Source: Alphaproteobacteria bacterium UBA6347 (lineage in GTDB: Bacteria > Pseudomonadota > Alphaproteobacteria > CAAGCB01 > CAG-977). Taken from it: a stretch of 34,708 bases of DNA. The stretch lies in the NCBI GenBank assembly GCA_002440235.1, contig DJRZ01000069.1, forward strand, positions 1 to 34,708, read 5' to 3'. The position numbers and the translations under genes were made by a program. Below the pieces are notes generated by a model that ran no database searches, was not told where the DNA came from, and worked only from the letters and a program-made list of their open reading frames with translations. Below, piece after piece: positions 22,087 to 30,608 of this stretch. Position 1 is the stretch's first letter. Every line of letters begins with the position of its first letter.

Positions 22087-22157
22087 TGAAAAGCCCCTTT
22101 ATTTATAATCTTGTTTGCATTACCTTACATAAAACAGATTCAAACGGGAATGCAAAA

Positions 22158-22922
22158 ATGAAAAATCCGCAACATATTTTGATTACGGGCGCGTCCAGCG
22201 GCATCGGCGAAGCGCTGGCGTTGTTTTACGCCAAACCGGGCGCGACGCTGTTTATTTGCGGACAAAACATCGAACGGCTGAGCGGCGTCGCCAAACGGTG
22301 CGAAGAAAAAGGCGCGCGCGTTTTCGCAGAAAAGCGGGACGTCGCCGACGCCGGCGCGATGGAAAACTGGATCAGCCGCTGCGACAAAATCGCGCCGCTG
22401 GATTTGGTCGTCGCCAACGCGGGCGTGTCCGCCGGTCCGGGGAAAAACGGCGAATCCAGCGAACTGACGCGTCGGATTTTCGCGGTCAACGTCAACGGCG
22501 TGTTGAACACGGCTCTGCCCGCTTTGGAAAAAATGACGCCGCGCGGACACGGTCAAATCGCGCTGGTGTCGTCTTTGGCGGGGTATCGGGGATTGCCGTC
22601 CGCGCCCGCCTATTCCGGATCGAAAAACGCCGTGCGCGCGTGGGGCGAAGCGATCCGCGGCTACATCAAGCCCTACGGCGTCGAAGTCAGCGTCGTCTGC
22701 CCCGGATTTGTCAAGTCCCGCATTACGGAAAAAAACACGTTTCCGATGCCGTTTTTGATGTCCGCCGACAAAGCCGCCGCGATCATCGCGCGCGGACTGG
22801 CTAAGAACAAAGGGCGGATCACTTTTCCGCCCCTGTTGGCTTTCGCGGCGTGGGCGGCGGGCTGTCTGCCCGCGCCGGTCGCGGAATTTATTTTAACGAA
22901 ACTGCCCAAAAAAGGCGGTTAG
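22158..22922 (+). CDS. Short-chain dehydrogenase/reductase
   Basis: A 254-residue classical SDR oxidoreductase. The dinucleotide-binding motif GASSGIG lies near residue 12, VVANAGVS (the NAG motif) near 88, and the catalytic serine and YxxxK pair in LVSSLAGYRGLP...YSGSK near 135-158. The absence of a basic residue in the first binding loop region makes NAD or NADP choice unclear. The substrate cannot be told from sequence. The C-terminus has a hydrophobic helix (LLAFAAWAAGCLPAPVAEFIL) that may associate with membrane, as in several lipid-related SDRs. The ATG at 22158 follows GGGAATGC, a weak ribosome site; a longer in-frame start at 22086 would run through the divergent promoter gap and is rejected. 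Its TAG overlaps the TAA of the convergent gene (TTAG, 22919-22922). Confidence 0.92.
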   Translation: MKNPQHILITGASSGIGEALALFYAKPGATLFICGQNIERLSGVAKRCEEKGARVFAEKRDVADAGAMENWISRCDKIAPLDLVVANAGVSAGPGKNGESSELTRRIFAVNVNGVLNTALPALEKMTPRGHGQIALVSSLAGYRGLPSAPAYSGSKNAVRAWGEAIRGYIKPYGVEVSVVCPGFVKSRITEKNTFPMPFLMSADKAAAIIARGLAKNKGRITFPPLLAFAAWAAGCLPAPVAEFILTKLPKKGG

Positions 22923-23374
22923 TCGACCAGATGCCCCCACGGGAAAATGCGCCCCAAATCCTTGTATTCCTCGGGCATTTGATCATAAGCGCAGTCCAGA
23001 ACGCCGTCGAAAACGTCGAAATCGATTCTGTCTTCGATTTCAAATTCGTCCAGCAGCGAAAACAGCAGATATTCCGCGAAAACACGGGCGGCGACCGATT
23101 TCGGAACGGCGCCGAACAGTCTGAATTCCGTCATCAGATACTGTTTGTAGTCTTTAAGGTTTTCCAGCGATTTCAGTTTTGCCGCCAGCAGGGGATCCAT
23201 ATCGCGGCGCACGCGCAAAGCCGTGTCGACCATGGCGTTCACGCGCAGGGATTTTTCCGCGTCTTCGGTCAAAGGGGCGTCGCCGTTTCTTTCCATCAAA
23301 TCGACCAGCGTGTCTTCGTACATGTCGATGAAATCTTGACGAACGGGATCGTCAACGGGTGTTTGTGTGTTCAT
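22919..23374 (-). CDS. Unrecognised small acidic protein
   Basis: A 151-residue, acidic, mostly helical protein that I do not recognise. It has no signal peptide or membrane segment. Notable stretches are DFIDMYEDTLVDLMERNGDAP in the first third and an acidic LLDEFEIEDRIDFDVFDGVLD near the end, followed by a conserved-looking finish (FPWGHLVD). The ATG at 23374 follows AAGG by about 7 bases and fits a very good promoter at 23403-23431; the longer in-frame start at 23431 would lie inside that promoter and is rejected. It is the last gene of the minus-strand run but has its own promoter, and its stop overlaps the stop of the dehydrogenase gene on the other strand. Confidence 0.85.
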   Translation of the reverse strand: MNTQTPVDDPVRQDFIDMYEDTLVDLMERNGDAPLTEDAEKSLRVNAMVDTALRVRRDMDPLLAAKLKSLENLKDYKQYLMTEFRLFGAVPKSVAARVFAEYLLFSLLDEFEIEDRIDFDVFDGVLDCAYDQMPEEYKDLGRIFPWGHLVD

Positions 23375-23402
23375 GTCCAAACCTTTTTCAGATGTTGAGC
23401 GA

Positions 23403-23431
23403 ATCATAGCACCTTTGAACGGAAATGACAA
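23403..23431 (-). promoter_or_regulatory. Good sigma-70 promoter of the 22919-23374 gene
   Basis: On the minus strand TTGTCA (23431-23426, five of six matches) and TATGAT (23408-23403, five of six) are 17 bases apart. Transcription should start near 23396, leaving a leader of about 22 bases with the ribosome binding site. Confidence 0.75.
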
Positions 23432-23435
23432 AGCC

Positions 23436-23969
23436 TTATTGTTGCGGTTTTTCGTTCGGTCTGCACAGACGGTTGACGGCGTCCATCGCGTTGTTAAACC
23501 CTTTCATCGAAAAAGTGTCGTAAGTTTCGACGCCTTCGATCGTCAATCCGCGCACCGCGACGCGGACGGCTTTGTTCATCGCTTTGGCGATCAAAGCGTC
23601 CGTTTTCAGATTTTTCGCCCAGGCGGTGTCTTCGCTGGTGAACAGATCGGCTTTGACGTCGCCGACGCGCAGCTTGACTTCGGAACGCGGCATATAGGTG
23701 TAGCCGGCGACATACGTCAGCGTGTCGTACAGCTGTTCGTTCGGGCGGTGGGATACGATCAGGAACACGTCGCCGCGGCGCTGGTATTCGCCCGTCGATT
23801 TGAACGGCTGAGCCGCCACGAAACACACTTTGTCCCGTTTATTGTCGAAAATATAAGCGTTCCAATCGTCGAAAACGCCGATATGCTCGACCTTTTTGGA
23901 ATCGATCAGGTGTTGCGCCGCGCACGGAAAGGAAAACAGCAGAAGCGCGAAAACCAGTATTTTTTTCAT
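23436..23969 (-). CDS. IalB-family exported protein
   Basis: A 177-residue protein with a clear signal peptide (MKKILVFALLLFSFPCAA, cleavage near residue 19). The mature part fits the invasion-associated locus B (IalB) family found across alphaproteobacteria: FDDWNAYIF near the start, KVCFVAAQP near residue 50, the DVFLIVSHRP strand, and NKAVRVAVRGLTIEGVETYDTFSMKGFNNAMDAV near the end, the family's usual S-x-x-GF finish. It should act in the periplasm or at the envelope; the name comes from a Bartonella invasion factor, but most family members have no tested role. AAAGGAAAA precedes the ATG at 23969. It follows the glycosyltransferase-like gene by 17 bases and is probably in that operon. Confidence 0.85.
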   Translation of the reverse strand: MKKILVFALLLFSFPCAAQHLIDSKKVEHIGVFDDWNAYIFDNKRDKVCFVAAQPFKSTGEYQRRGDVFLIVSHRPNEQLYDTLTYVAGYTYMPRSEVKLRVGDVKADLFTSEDTAWAKNLKTDALIAKAMNKAVRVAVRGLTIEGVETYDTFSMKGFNNAMDAVNRLCRPNEKPQQ

Positions 23970-23986
23970 TTTGTCGTTTTTTCCTT

Positions 23987-24613
23987 TCAATTCAGCAGTC
24001 CCGTCGTTTGGACGGAATCCGGCTTGATAAACAGGGATATGTACAGATTAGACCAGAATCGTATGCTTTCGCGCTTTTTTTCATTGGCGTCGGCGAACCG
24101 TTCCGTCGCCGTCAGATCCAAAACGGACGGATAGCTGAGCGGGATTTTCGCGCGCACGTCTTCGTCGCGGCAAATCAGCTTCGCCGCGTCGTTCACCATC
24201 AGCCGCGCGTAGTGCGACAGCTTGACCGGCGTTTGCAGGGACGCGATGAACTTAGCGCGGTTCATGCGCGCCGTGTTGCCCCAGCACAGCAGGGACACCA
24301 GATCGGGGCAATGCACCAAATGGACGGGATTCGCGCGGAAATAGAAGAACAAAGGCATTGAAGAGCGTATCAACTTGAACAGCGCCGTCGGATAAAAGTT
24401 GTCGGGTTTCACGGGGGACGCGAACGGAACCTCCTCGTAGCGCAATTTCCGCTTTTTCAACAGCTCCGTCGTTTTTCCCGCGCGGTCGACCGTGATGAAC
24501 ATCTCGATCCCGTTGTTGGCTCTCAACCAGTCCAGCTGTTCGACAAAGCCGGCGGTGTGTTCGTTGAACCCGTCTTCCATAAATGGATAAAGCACGCGCA
24601 TTTTTTCCGTCAT
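23987..24613 (-). CDS. Glycosyltransferase-like protein, acceptor half only
   Basis: A 208-residue protein that looks like the N-terminal Rossmann half of a GT-B (GT4-type) glycosyltransferase: MRVLYPFMEDGFNEH at the start, a strand-helix pattern with MFITVDRAGKTTELL, then VHLVHCPDLVSLLCWG (compare the 'DIVH' strand of GT4), AKFIASLQTP, and NDAAKLICRDEDVRAKI (compare the 'vi.vS...r' segment). It stops there with no C-terminal donor-binding half, so it is either a binding protein, one subunit, or degenerate. This is a structural impression, not a firm family match. It starts at the ATG at 24613, which overlaps the rsmB stop (ATGA), preceded by GAGG, so translation is coupled to rsmB. No frameshifted remainder is visible downstream. 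Confidence 0.7.
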   Translation of the reverse strand: MTEKMRVLYPFMEDGFNEHTAGFVEQLDWLRANNGIEMFITVDRAGKTTELLKKRKLRYEEVPFASPVKPDNFYPTALFKLIRSSMPLFFYFRANPVHLVHCPDLVSLLCWGNTARMNRAKFIASLQTPVKLSHYARLMVNDAAKLICRDEDVRAKIPLSYPSVLDLTATERFADANEKKRESIRFWSNLYISLFIKPDSVQTTGLLN

Positions 24614-25929
24614 TTCAACCTCTTTCTTAATCTGGCGGCGAAAAACCCGTCGCAGCCGCCCTTGTCGGCGTAATAAAACGGCAAGACGCGCAAATCGCCG
24701 TCGGAAGAAATCAATTCGACCGGAACGTCCCTTTCCGTCAGCGGCACGCGTTCGACCAACCCCGATTCGACGGCTTCGTCGATCATCAGCCGCCCCTCTT
24801 CGGGCAAAACGGAACAAACGCAATAAACGATGACGGCGTCGGCTTTCGCCATGTCGACGGCGACGCGCAACAGTTCGCGCTGAGCTTGGTTCAGCCGTTC
24901 GACATCGGCGGGCGTCCTGTGACGCGCCACGTCGGGGTGGCGGCGCAAAGTCCCCGTCGCCGAACACGGCGCGTCCAGCAGAACGGCGTCGAATTTGCGA
25001 TTTTTTCCGTCCGCCGAAGCGTGCCATTTTCTGGCGTCCGCGCAGATCGTTTCGGCTTTGAAACGAAGTCTGCCCAGATTTTCCCTCAATCTGGCGAGGC
25101 GGTTCGCCGACACGTCGATCGCCGTCGCGTCCGCCCCCGCGGCGATCAGCTGGGCGGTTTTTCCGCCAGGGGCGGCGCAGATGTCGACAGCCGTTTTTCC
25201 GTTTAAGCCTGAAAACAAACGCGCGGGCAAAGCGGCGGAAAAATCCTGCACCCACCACGCGCCCTCTTCGAACCCCGGCAACGCCGGAACGGACGCGTTT
25301 TTTTCGCGCCGCAGCGTCCCCATCGGCATGACGAACGCCTGCAACGGTTCAGCCCAGTTTTGCGGATCGCCTTTGACGGTGAAATCCAGCGGCGCTTCGT
25401 TCAGTCCCGCTTCCGCGATTTTGCGCGCGGCGTCTTCGCCGTATTCCTTTCGCCAGCGGGAATAAAGCCACGCGGGAACGTTCAGTTTCGCGGCGTCCTG
25501 TTTCGCGGCGATTTCTTTCCCCTCGCGCGCGACGCGGCGCAAAACGGCGTTTGTCAGCGCGGCGAAACCGCCGAAATCGCGGCTGGATTTGACCAGCGAA
25601 ACACCCGTCGACACGGCGGCGTGCGCGGGCGTGTCCAAAAAAACGATCTGAGCCGCGCCGACGCGCAAAACGTCCGCGACAAAGCTCGCCTTTTCCGGCA
25701 ACGGTTTGGTTAAAAATCGGGCGACGATGTCGTCGATCTGTCCCAGACGGCGCAACATGACCGTCGCCAGCAGCCGCACGAACGTTTTATCCCGAACCTC
25801 CATCGGTTCTTTTTGCGTCCGGCGTTCGATGCGGGCGGCGTATTCGTCCTCCAGCCCTTTGCCGCGGCGCAAAACGGCGTCGAAAATCTCCACCGCCAGA
25901 CGGCGGGTCAGCAGTTCTGAATCACTCAT
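24610..25929 (-). CDS. rsmB: 16S rRNA m5C967 methyltransferase RsmB
   Basis: A 439-residue RNA methyltransferase. The N-terminal 140 residues form a NusB-like RNA-binding domain; the C-terminal part is a Rossmann methylase with ICAAPGGKTAQL (S-adenosylmethionine binding, about 245), DAPCSATG (motif IV, about 315) and the catalytic region YCVCSVLPEEG (motif VI, about 370). Both family cysteines are present; the usual TCS of motif VI reads VCS here. It should methylate C967 of 16S rRNA. The gene overlaps the membrane-protein gene upstream by 8 bases and the glycosyltransferase-like gene downstream by 4 bases, so all three are in one tightly coupled operon. An assignment to the close relative family (RsmF/NSUN) is less likely because of the NusB domain. 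Confidence 0.95.
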   Translation of the reverse strand: MSDSELLTRRLAVEIFDAVLRRGKGLEDEYAARIERRTQKEPMEVRDKTFVRLLATVMLRRLGQIDDIVARFLTKPLPEKASFVADVLRVGAAQIVFLDTPAHAAVSTGVSLVKSSRDFGGFAALTNAVLRRVAREGKEIAAKQDAAKLNVPAWLYSRWRKEYGEDAARKIAEAGLNEAPLDFTVKGDPQNWAEPLQAFVMPMGTLRREKNASVPALPGFEEGAWWVQDFSAALPARLFSGLNGKTAVDICAAPGGKTAQLIAAGADATAIDVSANRLARLRENLGRLRFKAETICADARKWHASADGKNRKFDAVLLDAPCSATGTLRRHPDVARHRTPADVERLNQAQRELLRVAVDMAKADAVIVYCVCSVLPEEGRLMIDEAVESGLVERVPLTERDVPVELISSDGDLRVLPFYYADKGGCDGFFAARLRKRLK

Positions 25930-27052
25930 CGGCTTTTTCTTCTCCGGCGTACTTTTCCCTGATGCCGCGCAAAGCCCGCTCCGTCTGCGCGAATCCGGAA
26001 CGCGCGTCCGACCTCGCTTTTTTGAACAGATCGCGCAGGGACATGCGCGCGCTTTTCGGACAGGCGACGTTATAGTACAGTTTCAAATACAGCAATCCCC
26101 CCAAAACGACGACCTGCAAGGACGCGCCGGTATAGGCGTCCAGCAGCATCAGCAAGATAAACAGCCAATCGTAACGGAACAGAAACAAAACGACGTCGCC
26201 TTCGGTCGCCCCCTTGTCCAGCAAAAGGGACACGAACGACAGCGGGATTTTTTTCCGCGACACCAGAGATTTGATCAGACGGTAGGCGCAAACGACGATT
26301 TCAAACGCGGCGTACATCACCATCAGAATGCCGATTCCCGGCTTGCCCGCCAAGACGATCTGAAACGCCGACGCCGTAATGACGAAACACAAAAAGGTCC
26401 GGCAGACTTTCCGCAACGGCGTGACGCAGCCGAACAGAAAACGGAACGGCGCGACCATAAACATCAAAACACCCAAAATCACGTTGATCCGCAACGGCAC
26501 GACCAGCGGCGGAGCGGCGAAAAACAACACGAGCGCCGACGCCGTCCCGACGCCGAAAGCCTTGACGGGAACGAATGTTTCATGTCCGCCCAGCAAAACG
26601 AAAGTTTTGAAAACGGCGAACCAAATCAAACCGGCGACGGCGCGGACGGCAGGCGCGGGCAGACTGAAATATTCGAAAGCGGGATTGTCGGGCAACATGA
26701 AAACGACCGCCGATATCACGACTGCCTCGACGATCCATTGGACAGCCGCCAAGGATCGTTTCGCCGTCGGAACAAAACCGCACAACGCGACGATCCCCGC
26801 GGCGGCGGCGAACGGACCGAACCGGACCGCTTCCAAACCGGCTTTGTCGGGGGTCAGCGCGTAAAACGCGCCGGCGGACAGCGCGAAGACGACGCATTGC
26901 ACCGGAAAGGCGAAACGCAGAACGACGGGCGTTTCCGTGTTGTAGACCCGATTGAAGTGTTTGGCTTCGCAATAAAAAAAGTAGGAATACAGCGCGGCGA
27001 TGTCGCACGCCAGCAGACACCCCAGAAAAATCAGATAATGCGTCGCGGTCAT
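25922..27052 (-). CDS. Polytopic membrane protein of unknown function
   Basis: A 376-residue protein with roughly ten hydrophobic segments, from a first helix at residues 5-26 to a last one near 310-330, followed by a charged cytoplasmic tail of about 50 residues (SLRDLFKKARSDARSGFAQTERALRGIREKY). I recognise no family signature; the overall size recalls phospho-sugar transferases or lipid-flipping proteins, but the acidic catalytic loops of those are not evident. Two adjacent ATG codons exist; the second (27052) has better spacing to GGAG. It overlaps rsmB by 8 bases and lies 54 bases after the GNAT gene. The company of a half glycosyltransferase and an exported IalB-like protein hints at an envelope role, which is inference only. 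Confidence 0.8.
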   Translation of the reverse strand: MTATHYLIFLGCLLACDIAALYSYFFYCEAKHFNRVYNTETPVVLRFAFPVQCVVFALSAGAFYALTPDKAGLEAVRFGPFAAAAGIVALCGFVPTAKRSLAAVQWIVEAVVISAVVFMLPDNPAFEYFSLPAPAVRAVAGLIWFAVFKTFVLLGGHETFVPVKAFGVGTASALVLFFAAPPLVVPLRINVILGVLMFMVAPFRFLFGCVTPLRKVCRTFLCFVITASAFQIVLAGKPGIGILMVMYAAFEIVVCAYRLIKSLVSRKKIPLSFVSLLLDKGATEGDVVLFLFRYDWLFILLMLLDAYTGASLQVVVLGGLLYLKLYYNVACPKSARMSLRDLFKKARSDARSGFAQTERALRGIREKYAGEEKADE

Positions 27053-27106
27053 CATGACTCCGTTTATTGTTTTCGGCGATTATGCCCCGAAAAGATTAAA
27101 AAACAT

Positions 27107-27610
27107 CTATAATTTGCAAAGATAGCACAGAATGCGGCAATTTTCCCGCGTTTTCGCGACATATTCCGTTCTTTCGTTCAAAAGCGAAAATCCGGCGTGT
27201 TCGAACGCCTTTTGCGACGCTTTGTTTTCCGCGCGGATATCCGCCGTCAAAGCGAACACGCCTTTGTCGCGCATGCGCCGTTTCAGCGCGATCAGCGTTT
27301 CCGTCCCGATGCCTTCGCCGCGGCGGCGCGGGGCGATGTTGATCATGACCTCGACGATCGTTTCGTTATCGAAACAAGGCAGATTGGCGCGTTCGAAACG
27401 GACAAATCCGGCGTGTTCCCCGCTTTCGATGACAAAGACGGGGGAAAAGTCGGGATCTTCGAAATAGCCCGCGTTGTATTCCAGCCAGAACGAATCCCAC
27501 GTTTTAGGCAGGGCGACGTAAGACGCGGCGACCGTTTTCGGGTCGTTGCGCCAGCCGAAAGCGATCCGCGCGTCGCGGCGGTTGTTTTGACAATCAATCA
27601 GAGTAATCAT
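27107..27610 (-). CDS. GNAT-family N-acetyltransferase
   Basis: A 167-residue enzyme of the RimJ/RimL-like GNAT branch. The acetyl-CoA binding loop RRRGEGIGTETL is clear near residue 95 and matches the R/Q-x-x-G-x-G/A pattern; it follows a beta strand (TIVEVMINIAP) as expected. The C-terminal part holds RAENKASQKAFEHAGF (about 125-140), typical of members that acetylate small amines or sugar nucleotides. The early segment WRNDPKT resembles PseH/RimJ-like proteins, so an amino-sugar or protein N-terminus may be the substrate, but this cannot be decided here. No good ribosome site precedes the ATG at 27610. It starts the minus-strand run toward rsmB and is divergent from the DUF6111-like gene. 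Confidence 0.92.
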   Translation of the reverse strand: MITLIDCQNNRRDARIAFGWRNDPKTVAASYVALPKTWDSFWLEYNAGYFEDPDFSPVFVIESGEHAGFVRFERANLPCFDNETIVEVMINIAPRRRGEGIGTETLIALKRRMRDKGVFALTADIRAENKASQKAFEHAGFSLLNERTEYVAKTRENCRILCYLCKL

Positions 27611-27673
27611 TTTATTTTTCGTTCTTTCGTGATAGACCTATCTTAAATGATTGGGACAAAGGGTTAAAGCTTT

Positions 27674-27940
27674 ATGTTCAGAATAGTCTATTCCGTTCTG
27701 CTGCCGTTTTTGGCGCCGTTCGTCTGCCACCGGCTGTGGCGCGCCTGTTTTGCGAAAAACGCGGAACGACCGTATCCGGCGCGGGCGTTGTTCGCGACCG
27801 GTCTGATTTGCGTTCTGGCGTATTTGTGCGTTTTTTCCGATTCCGGCAAAGCCCCCGCCGACAGCGTGTACACGCCGCCGAAATTCGAAAACGGGCGGAT
27901 CGTTCCCGCGCATATGGACGAAATCCCCCATGCGCCTTAA
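27674..27940 (+). CDS. Small membrane protein, DUF6111-like
   Basis: An 88-residue protein with two hydrophobic segments (residues 4-22 and about 41-57) and a soluble tail with the signature VYTPPKFENGRIVPAHMDE. That pattern and the position directly before cca match the DUF6111 family of alphaproteobacteria as I remember it. Its function is unknown. AAAGGG precedes the ATG at 27674. The last 11 bases overlap the cca start, so translation of the two is likely coupled. Confidence 0.85.
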   Translation: MFRIVYSVLLPFLAPFVCHRLWRACFAKNAERPYPARALFATGLICVLAYLCVFSDSGKAPADSVYTPPKFENGRIVPAHMDEIPHAP

Positions 27941-29123
27941 AAATCCCGTTTGGAAATCCTGTCCCGAAATCAAACGCATTTACACGGCGTTAAGGGGCGA
28001 CGCGCGTTTCGTCGGCGGCTGCGTGCGCGACGGCGTCATCGGCAAAGCCCCGGCGGACATCGACATGGCGACGCCGCTGAAACCAGCCGCCGTCATGGGT
28101 ATTTTGAAAAAGCGCGGCTACACCGTTCTGCCGACGGGATTTTTGTACGGCACGGTCACGGTGCTGACGAACAATCCCCGTTTTCCGACGATCGAAATCA
28201 CCACTTTGCGCCGCGACATCGAAAACGACGGACGCCGTCCCAAAGTCCTTTACACCAAGGATTGGGAACAGGACGCGTTGCGCCGCGACTTTACGTTCAA
28301 CGCGCTTTACGCCGATTTCAACGGCGAGGTTTTCGATTACTGCGGCGGGATAGAGGATTTAAAAGCGGGACGCGTCCGTTTCATCGGCGATCCCGCTCTG
28401 CGCATCGCCGAGGACTATCTGCGCGTTCTGCGCTATTTCCGTTTTTTGTCCGTGCTGGGCAGGACGGACGCGGACGACGACACGCTGGCGGCGTGCGGCG
28501 CGGCGGAAAAGGGCGTTGCGCGCATTTCGCTCGACCGGACGAAACGCGAACTGTTCAAACTGATCTGCGCCGAACGCGCCGAAATCGGACTGTCCGCGAT
28601 GAACCGCGCGGGCGTGCTGGAACAGTATTTTCCGCCGGAACGCCTGCCCGTTTTCGAACGTCTGGCGCTGGCTTTTCCGACGGCGGGACTGAACGCGCGT
28701 CTGCCGGCGCTGGGCGGCGTCGACGCAGACGGCGTCGAAAAGCTGGTCGGACGTTGGCAGCTGTCGCGGGTTCAGCGCCGCGACATGCTGAAATTCGCTT
28801 TGTTCGACCGTTCCAAACCGCCCGCCGACTACACGGACAACGACGCGTTCCGTTTCGCGACGTGTTTCGACGGTTGCGCGGCGGAAGCTCTGGCGCTGTT
28901 TGACGCCGATCAGCCCGACCGCGGGTGGGGCGGATTGGAAACGCGCGTGAAAAGCGTCGTCGTTCCGCCGTTCCGTTTTTCGGGATCGGACGCCGCGGGT
29001 TTCGTCGATAAAAAGGACATTAAAGCCGCCGTCGCCAAAGTGCGCGAATATTGGCTGTCCACCGGCGGAACGGCGGACAGGGCGGCGCTGCTGGATTTTT
29101 TCAAGTCGACGCTCAGGCGTTGA
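27930..29123 (+). CDS. cca: CCA tRNA nucleotidyltransferase / poly(A) polymerase family
   Basis: A 397-residue class II nucleotidyltransferase that adds or repairs the 3' CCA end of tRNAs. The active-site motif GGCVRDGVIGKAPADIDMAT (about residues 29-48) carries the GG and the DxD metal-binding pair; TTLRRDIENDGRRP and RRDFTFNALYAD (about 115-130) are the nucleotide-selecting motifs of the family. The following helical neck (DPALRIAEDYLRVLRYFRF) is intact. Poly(A) polymerase activity cannot be excluded, but this class of alphaproteobacterial enzyme is normally the CCA enzyme. It overlaps the DUF6111-like gene by 11 bases upstream, and its 3' end overlaps the 3' end of dnaB on the other strand by 11 bases (29113-29123), with no terminator between. 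Confidence 0.94.
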   Translation: MRLKNPVWKSCPEIKRIYTALRGDARFVGGCVRDGVIGKAPADIDMATPLKPAAVMGILKKRGYTVLPTGFLYGTVTVLTNNPRFPTIEITTLRRDIENDGRRPKVLYTKDWEQDALRRDFTFNALYADFNGEVFDYCGGIEDLKAGRVRFIGDPALRIAEDYLRVLRYFRFLSVLGRTDADDDTLAACGAAEKGVARISLDRTKRELFKLICAERAEIGLSAMNRAGVLEQYFPPERLPVFERLALAFPTAGLNARLPALGGVDADGVEKLVGRWQLSRVQRRDMLKFALFDRSKPPADYTDNDAFRFATCFDGCAAEALALFDADQPDRGWGGLETRVKSVVVPPFRFSGSDAAGFVDKKDIKAAVAKVREYWLSTGGTADRAALLDFFKSTLRR

Positions 29124-30582
29124 AATCCGGATTGATCCAGTCGCCGAAACGGGTGAATTGCCCTTCGAACGACAAATCGACCGTCCCCAGCGAACCGTGA
29201 CGCTGTTTCGCGATGATCAATTCGGCTTTCTTTTCCAAATCGACCAGCGATTTTTCCCATTTGCGGTAACGGTCGTTGAACTTGTCCTCCGTTTCGTTTT
29301 GACGCTGAACGGGAACGCTGTTTTTGATGTAATAATGTTCGCGGAACACGAACAGCACGATGTCCGCGTCTTGTTCGATCGACCCCGAATCGCGCAAATC
29401 GGACAACAGCGGGCGTTTGTCCTCGCGCTGTTCGACGGCGCGGCTCAGCTGCGACAGCACCAAAACGGGGACGTTCAGGTCTTTCGCCATGATTTTCAGC
29501 TGACGCGTGCGTTCCGTCAGCGTGCGCACCATATCGCCCTTGTACGACGAATTGGAATCGTCCATCAGTTGCAGGTAGTCGATGACAACCAGTCCCAGCC
29601 CTTTGGTCGAATCGCGTTTCAACGTGCGGCATCGGTTTTGAATGGCGGCGACCGTCAGCGCGGGCGTGTCGTCAATAAACAGAGGGACTTTTTCCAGTTC
29701 GCCCGCGAATTCGACGACGCGGCGGTATTCGTCGGGCGTGATTTTGCCGTTCCGCAGTTTGTCGGACGCGATTTGCGTTTCGGTCGACAAAATACGTCCC
29801 GCCAGCTGGGACGCCGACATTTCCAGCGAAAAGAACGCGACGCCCTTGCGCTCCTTGCCTTTTTTGATGTCTTCCATGAAACAGCGGGCGGTGTTGAACG
29901 CCAGACAGGTGGCGAAAGCGGTTTTTCCCATACCGGGACGTCCCGCCAGAATCAGCAGGTCCGATTTGTGCAAACCGCCCATTTTCGCGTCCAGATCGCG
30001 AAATCCCGTCGGCGCGCCGGAAATGCCGTCGGGGTTCTTTCTGGCTTCGGCGACCTCTTGAATCACTTCGGTCAGCGCGGTGTGGAACGGTTGCGGACCG
30101 CCGTCGATCTGCCCTTCGGTGCCCAGTTCGTACAGCTTTTTTTCCACCTGCGCGATTTGCGCGGACGCGTCGCTGTCCATATTCAGGATATAGGCGTTGT
30201 TGACGGTTTTCGTGCCGATGTCGATCAGCTGGCGGCGCAGATAGCGGTCGAAAATCAGCTTGGCGTATTCTTCGGCGTTGATGATGGTGACGGACGACGC
30301 GACCAGATCCATCAGGTATTTGACGCCGCCGACTTCGTCCAAAACGCCGCTGTCGGTCAGATAGCCTTTCAGCGTCACGGGGTCGGCGGAATGCCCGCGT
30401 CCGTGCAAAGTCTCGATCGCGTCGTAAATCGCGGCGTGAACGGGGCTGGCGAAATGAACGGGCTTTAAAAATTCGGACACCCGTTCCAGCGCGCTGTTGT
30501 TCGCCAGAATCGCGCCCAGCAGGGCTTGTTCCGCTTCGATGTTCTGCGGGGGAAGGCGAACGGGGATTTCTTCGTTGTTCAT
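29113..30582 (-). CDS. dnaB: Replicative DNA helicase DnaB
   Basis: A 489-residue hexameric helicase that unwinds DNA at the replication fork. The N-terminal domain (residues 10-115) begins with PPQNIEAEQALLGAIL, the classical DnaB start. The RecA-like motor has Walker A GRPGMGKTAFA near 215, VVIDYLQLM (Walker B, about 330) and the arginine-finger region SRAVEQREDKRPLLSDLRDSGSIEQDAD split near 370-395. No intein is present. AAAGGACG precedes the ATG at 30582. It is the last gene of the rpsF-rpsR-rplI-dnaB order, but a terminator hairpin (30609-30643) lies between rplI and dnaB, so part of its transcription may be separate. It converges on cca with an 11-base overlap. Confidence 0.97.
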   Translation of the reverse strand: MNNEEIPVRLPPQNIEAEQALLGAILANNSALERVSEFLKPVHFASPVHAAIYDAIETLHGRGHSADPVTLKGYLTDSGVLDEVGGVKYLMDLVASSVTIINAEEYAKLIFDRYLRRQLIDIGTKTVNNAYILNMDSDASAQIAQVEKKLYELGTEGQIDGGPQPFHTALTEVIQEVAEARKNPDGISGAPTGFRDLDAKMGGLHKSDLLILAGRPGMGKTAFATCLAFNTARCFMEDIKKGKERKGVAFFSLEMSASQLAGRILSTETQIASDKLRNGKITPDEYRRVVEFAGELEKVPLFIDDTPALTVAAIQNRCRTLKRDSTKGLGLVVIDYLQLMDDSNSSYKGDMVRTLTERTRQLKIMAKDLNVPVLVLSQLSRAVEQREDKRPLLSDLRDSGSIEQDADIVLFVFREHYYIKNSVPVQRQNETEDKFNDRYRKWEKSLVDLEKKAELIIAKQRHGSLGTVDLSFEGQFTRFGDWINPDFNA

Positions 30583-30608
30583 GGCGGGCGTCCTTTAAAA
30601 AGATAAAC

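Noticed and set aside
20512..22089. A 525-codon open frame on the plus strand across gmk and yicC
   Set aside because: It runs antisense through two certain genes and across their gap, with low-complexity composition and no ribosome binding site.
24614..25258. Longer version of the glycosyltransferase-like reading frame starting inside rsmB
   Set aside because: The extension overlaps the rsmB coding region in another frame and is arginine-rich; the ATG at 24613 with GAGG and ATGA coupling is clear.
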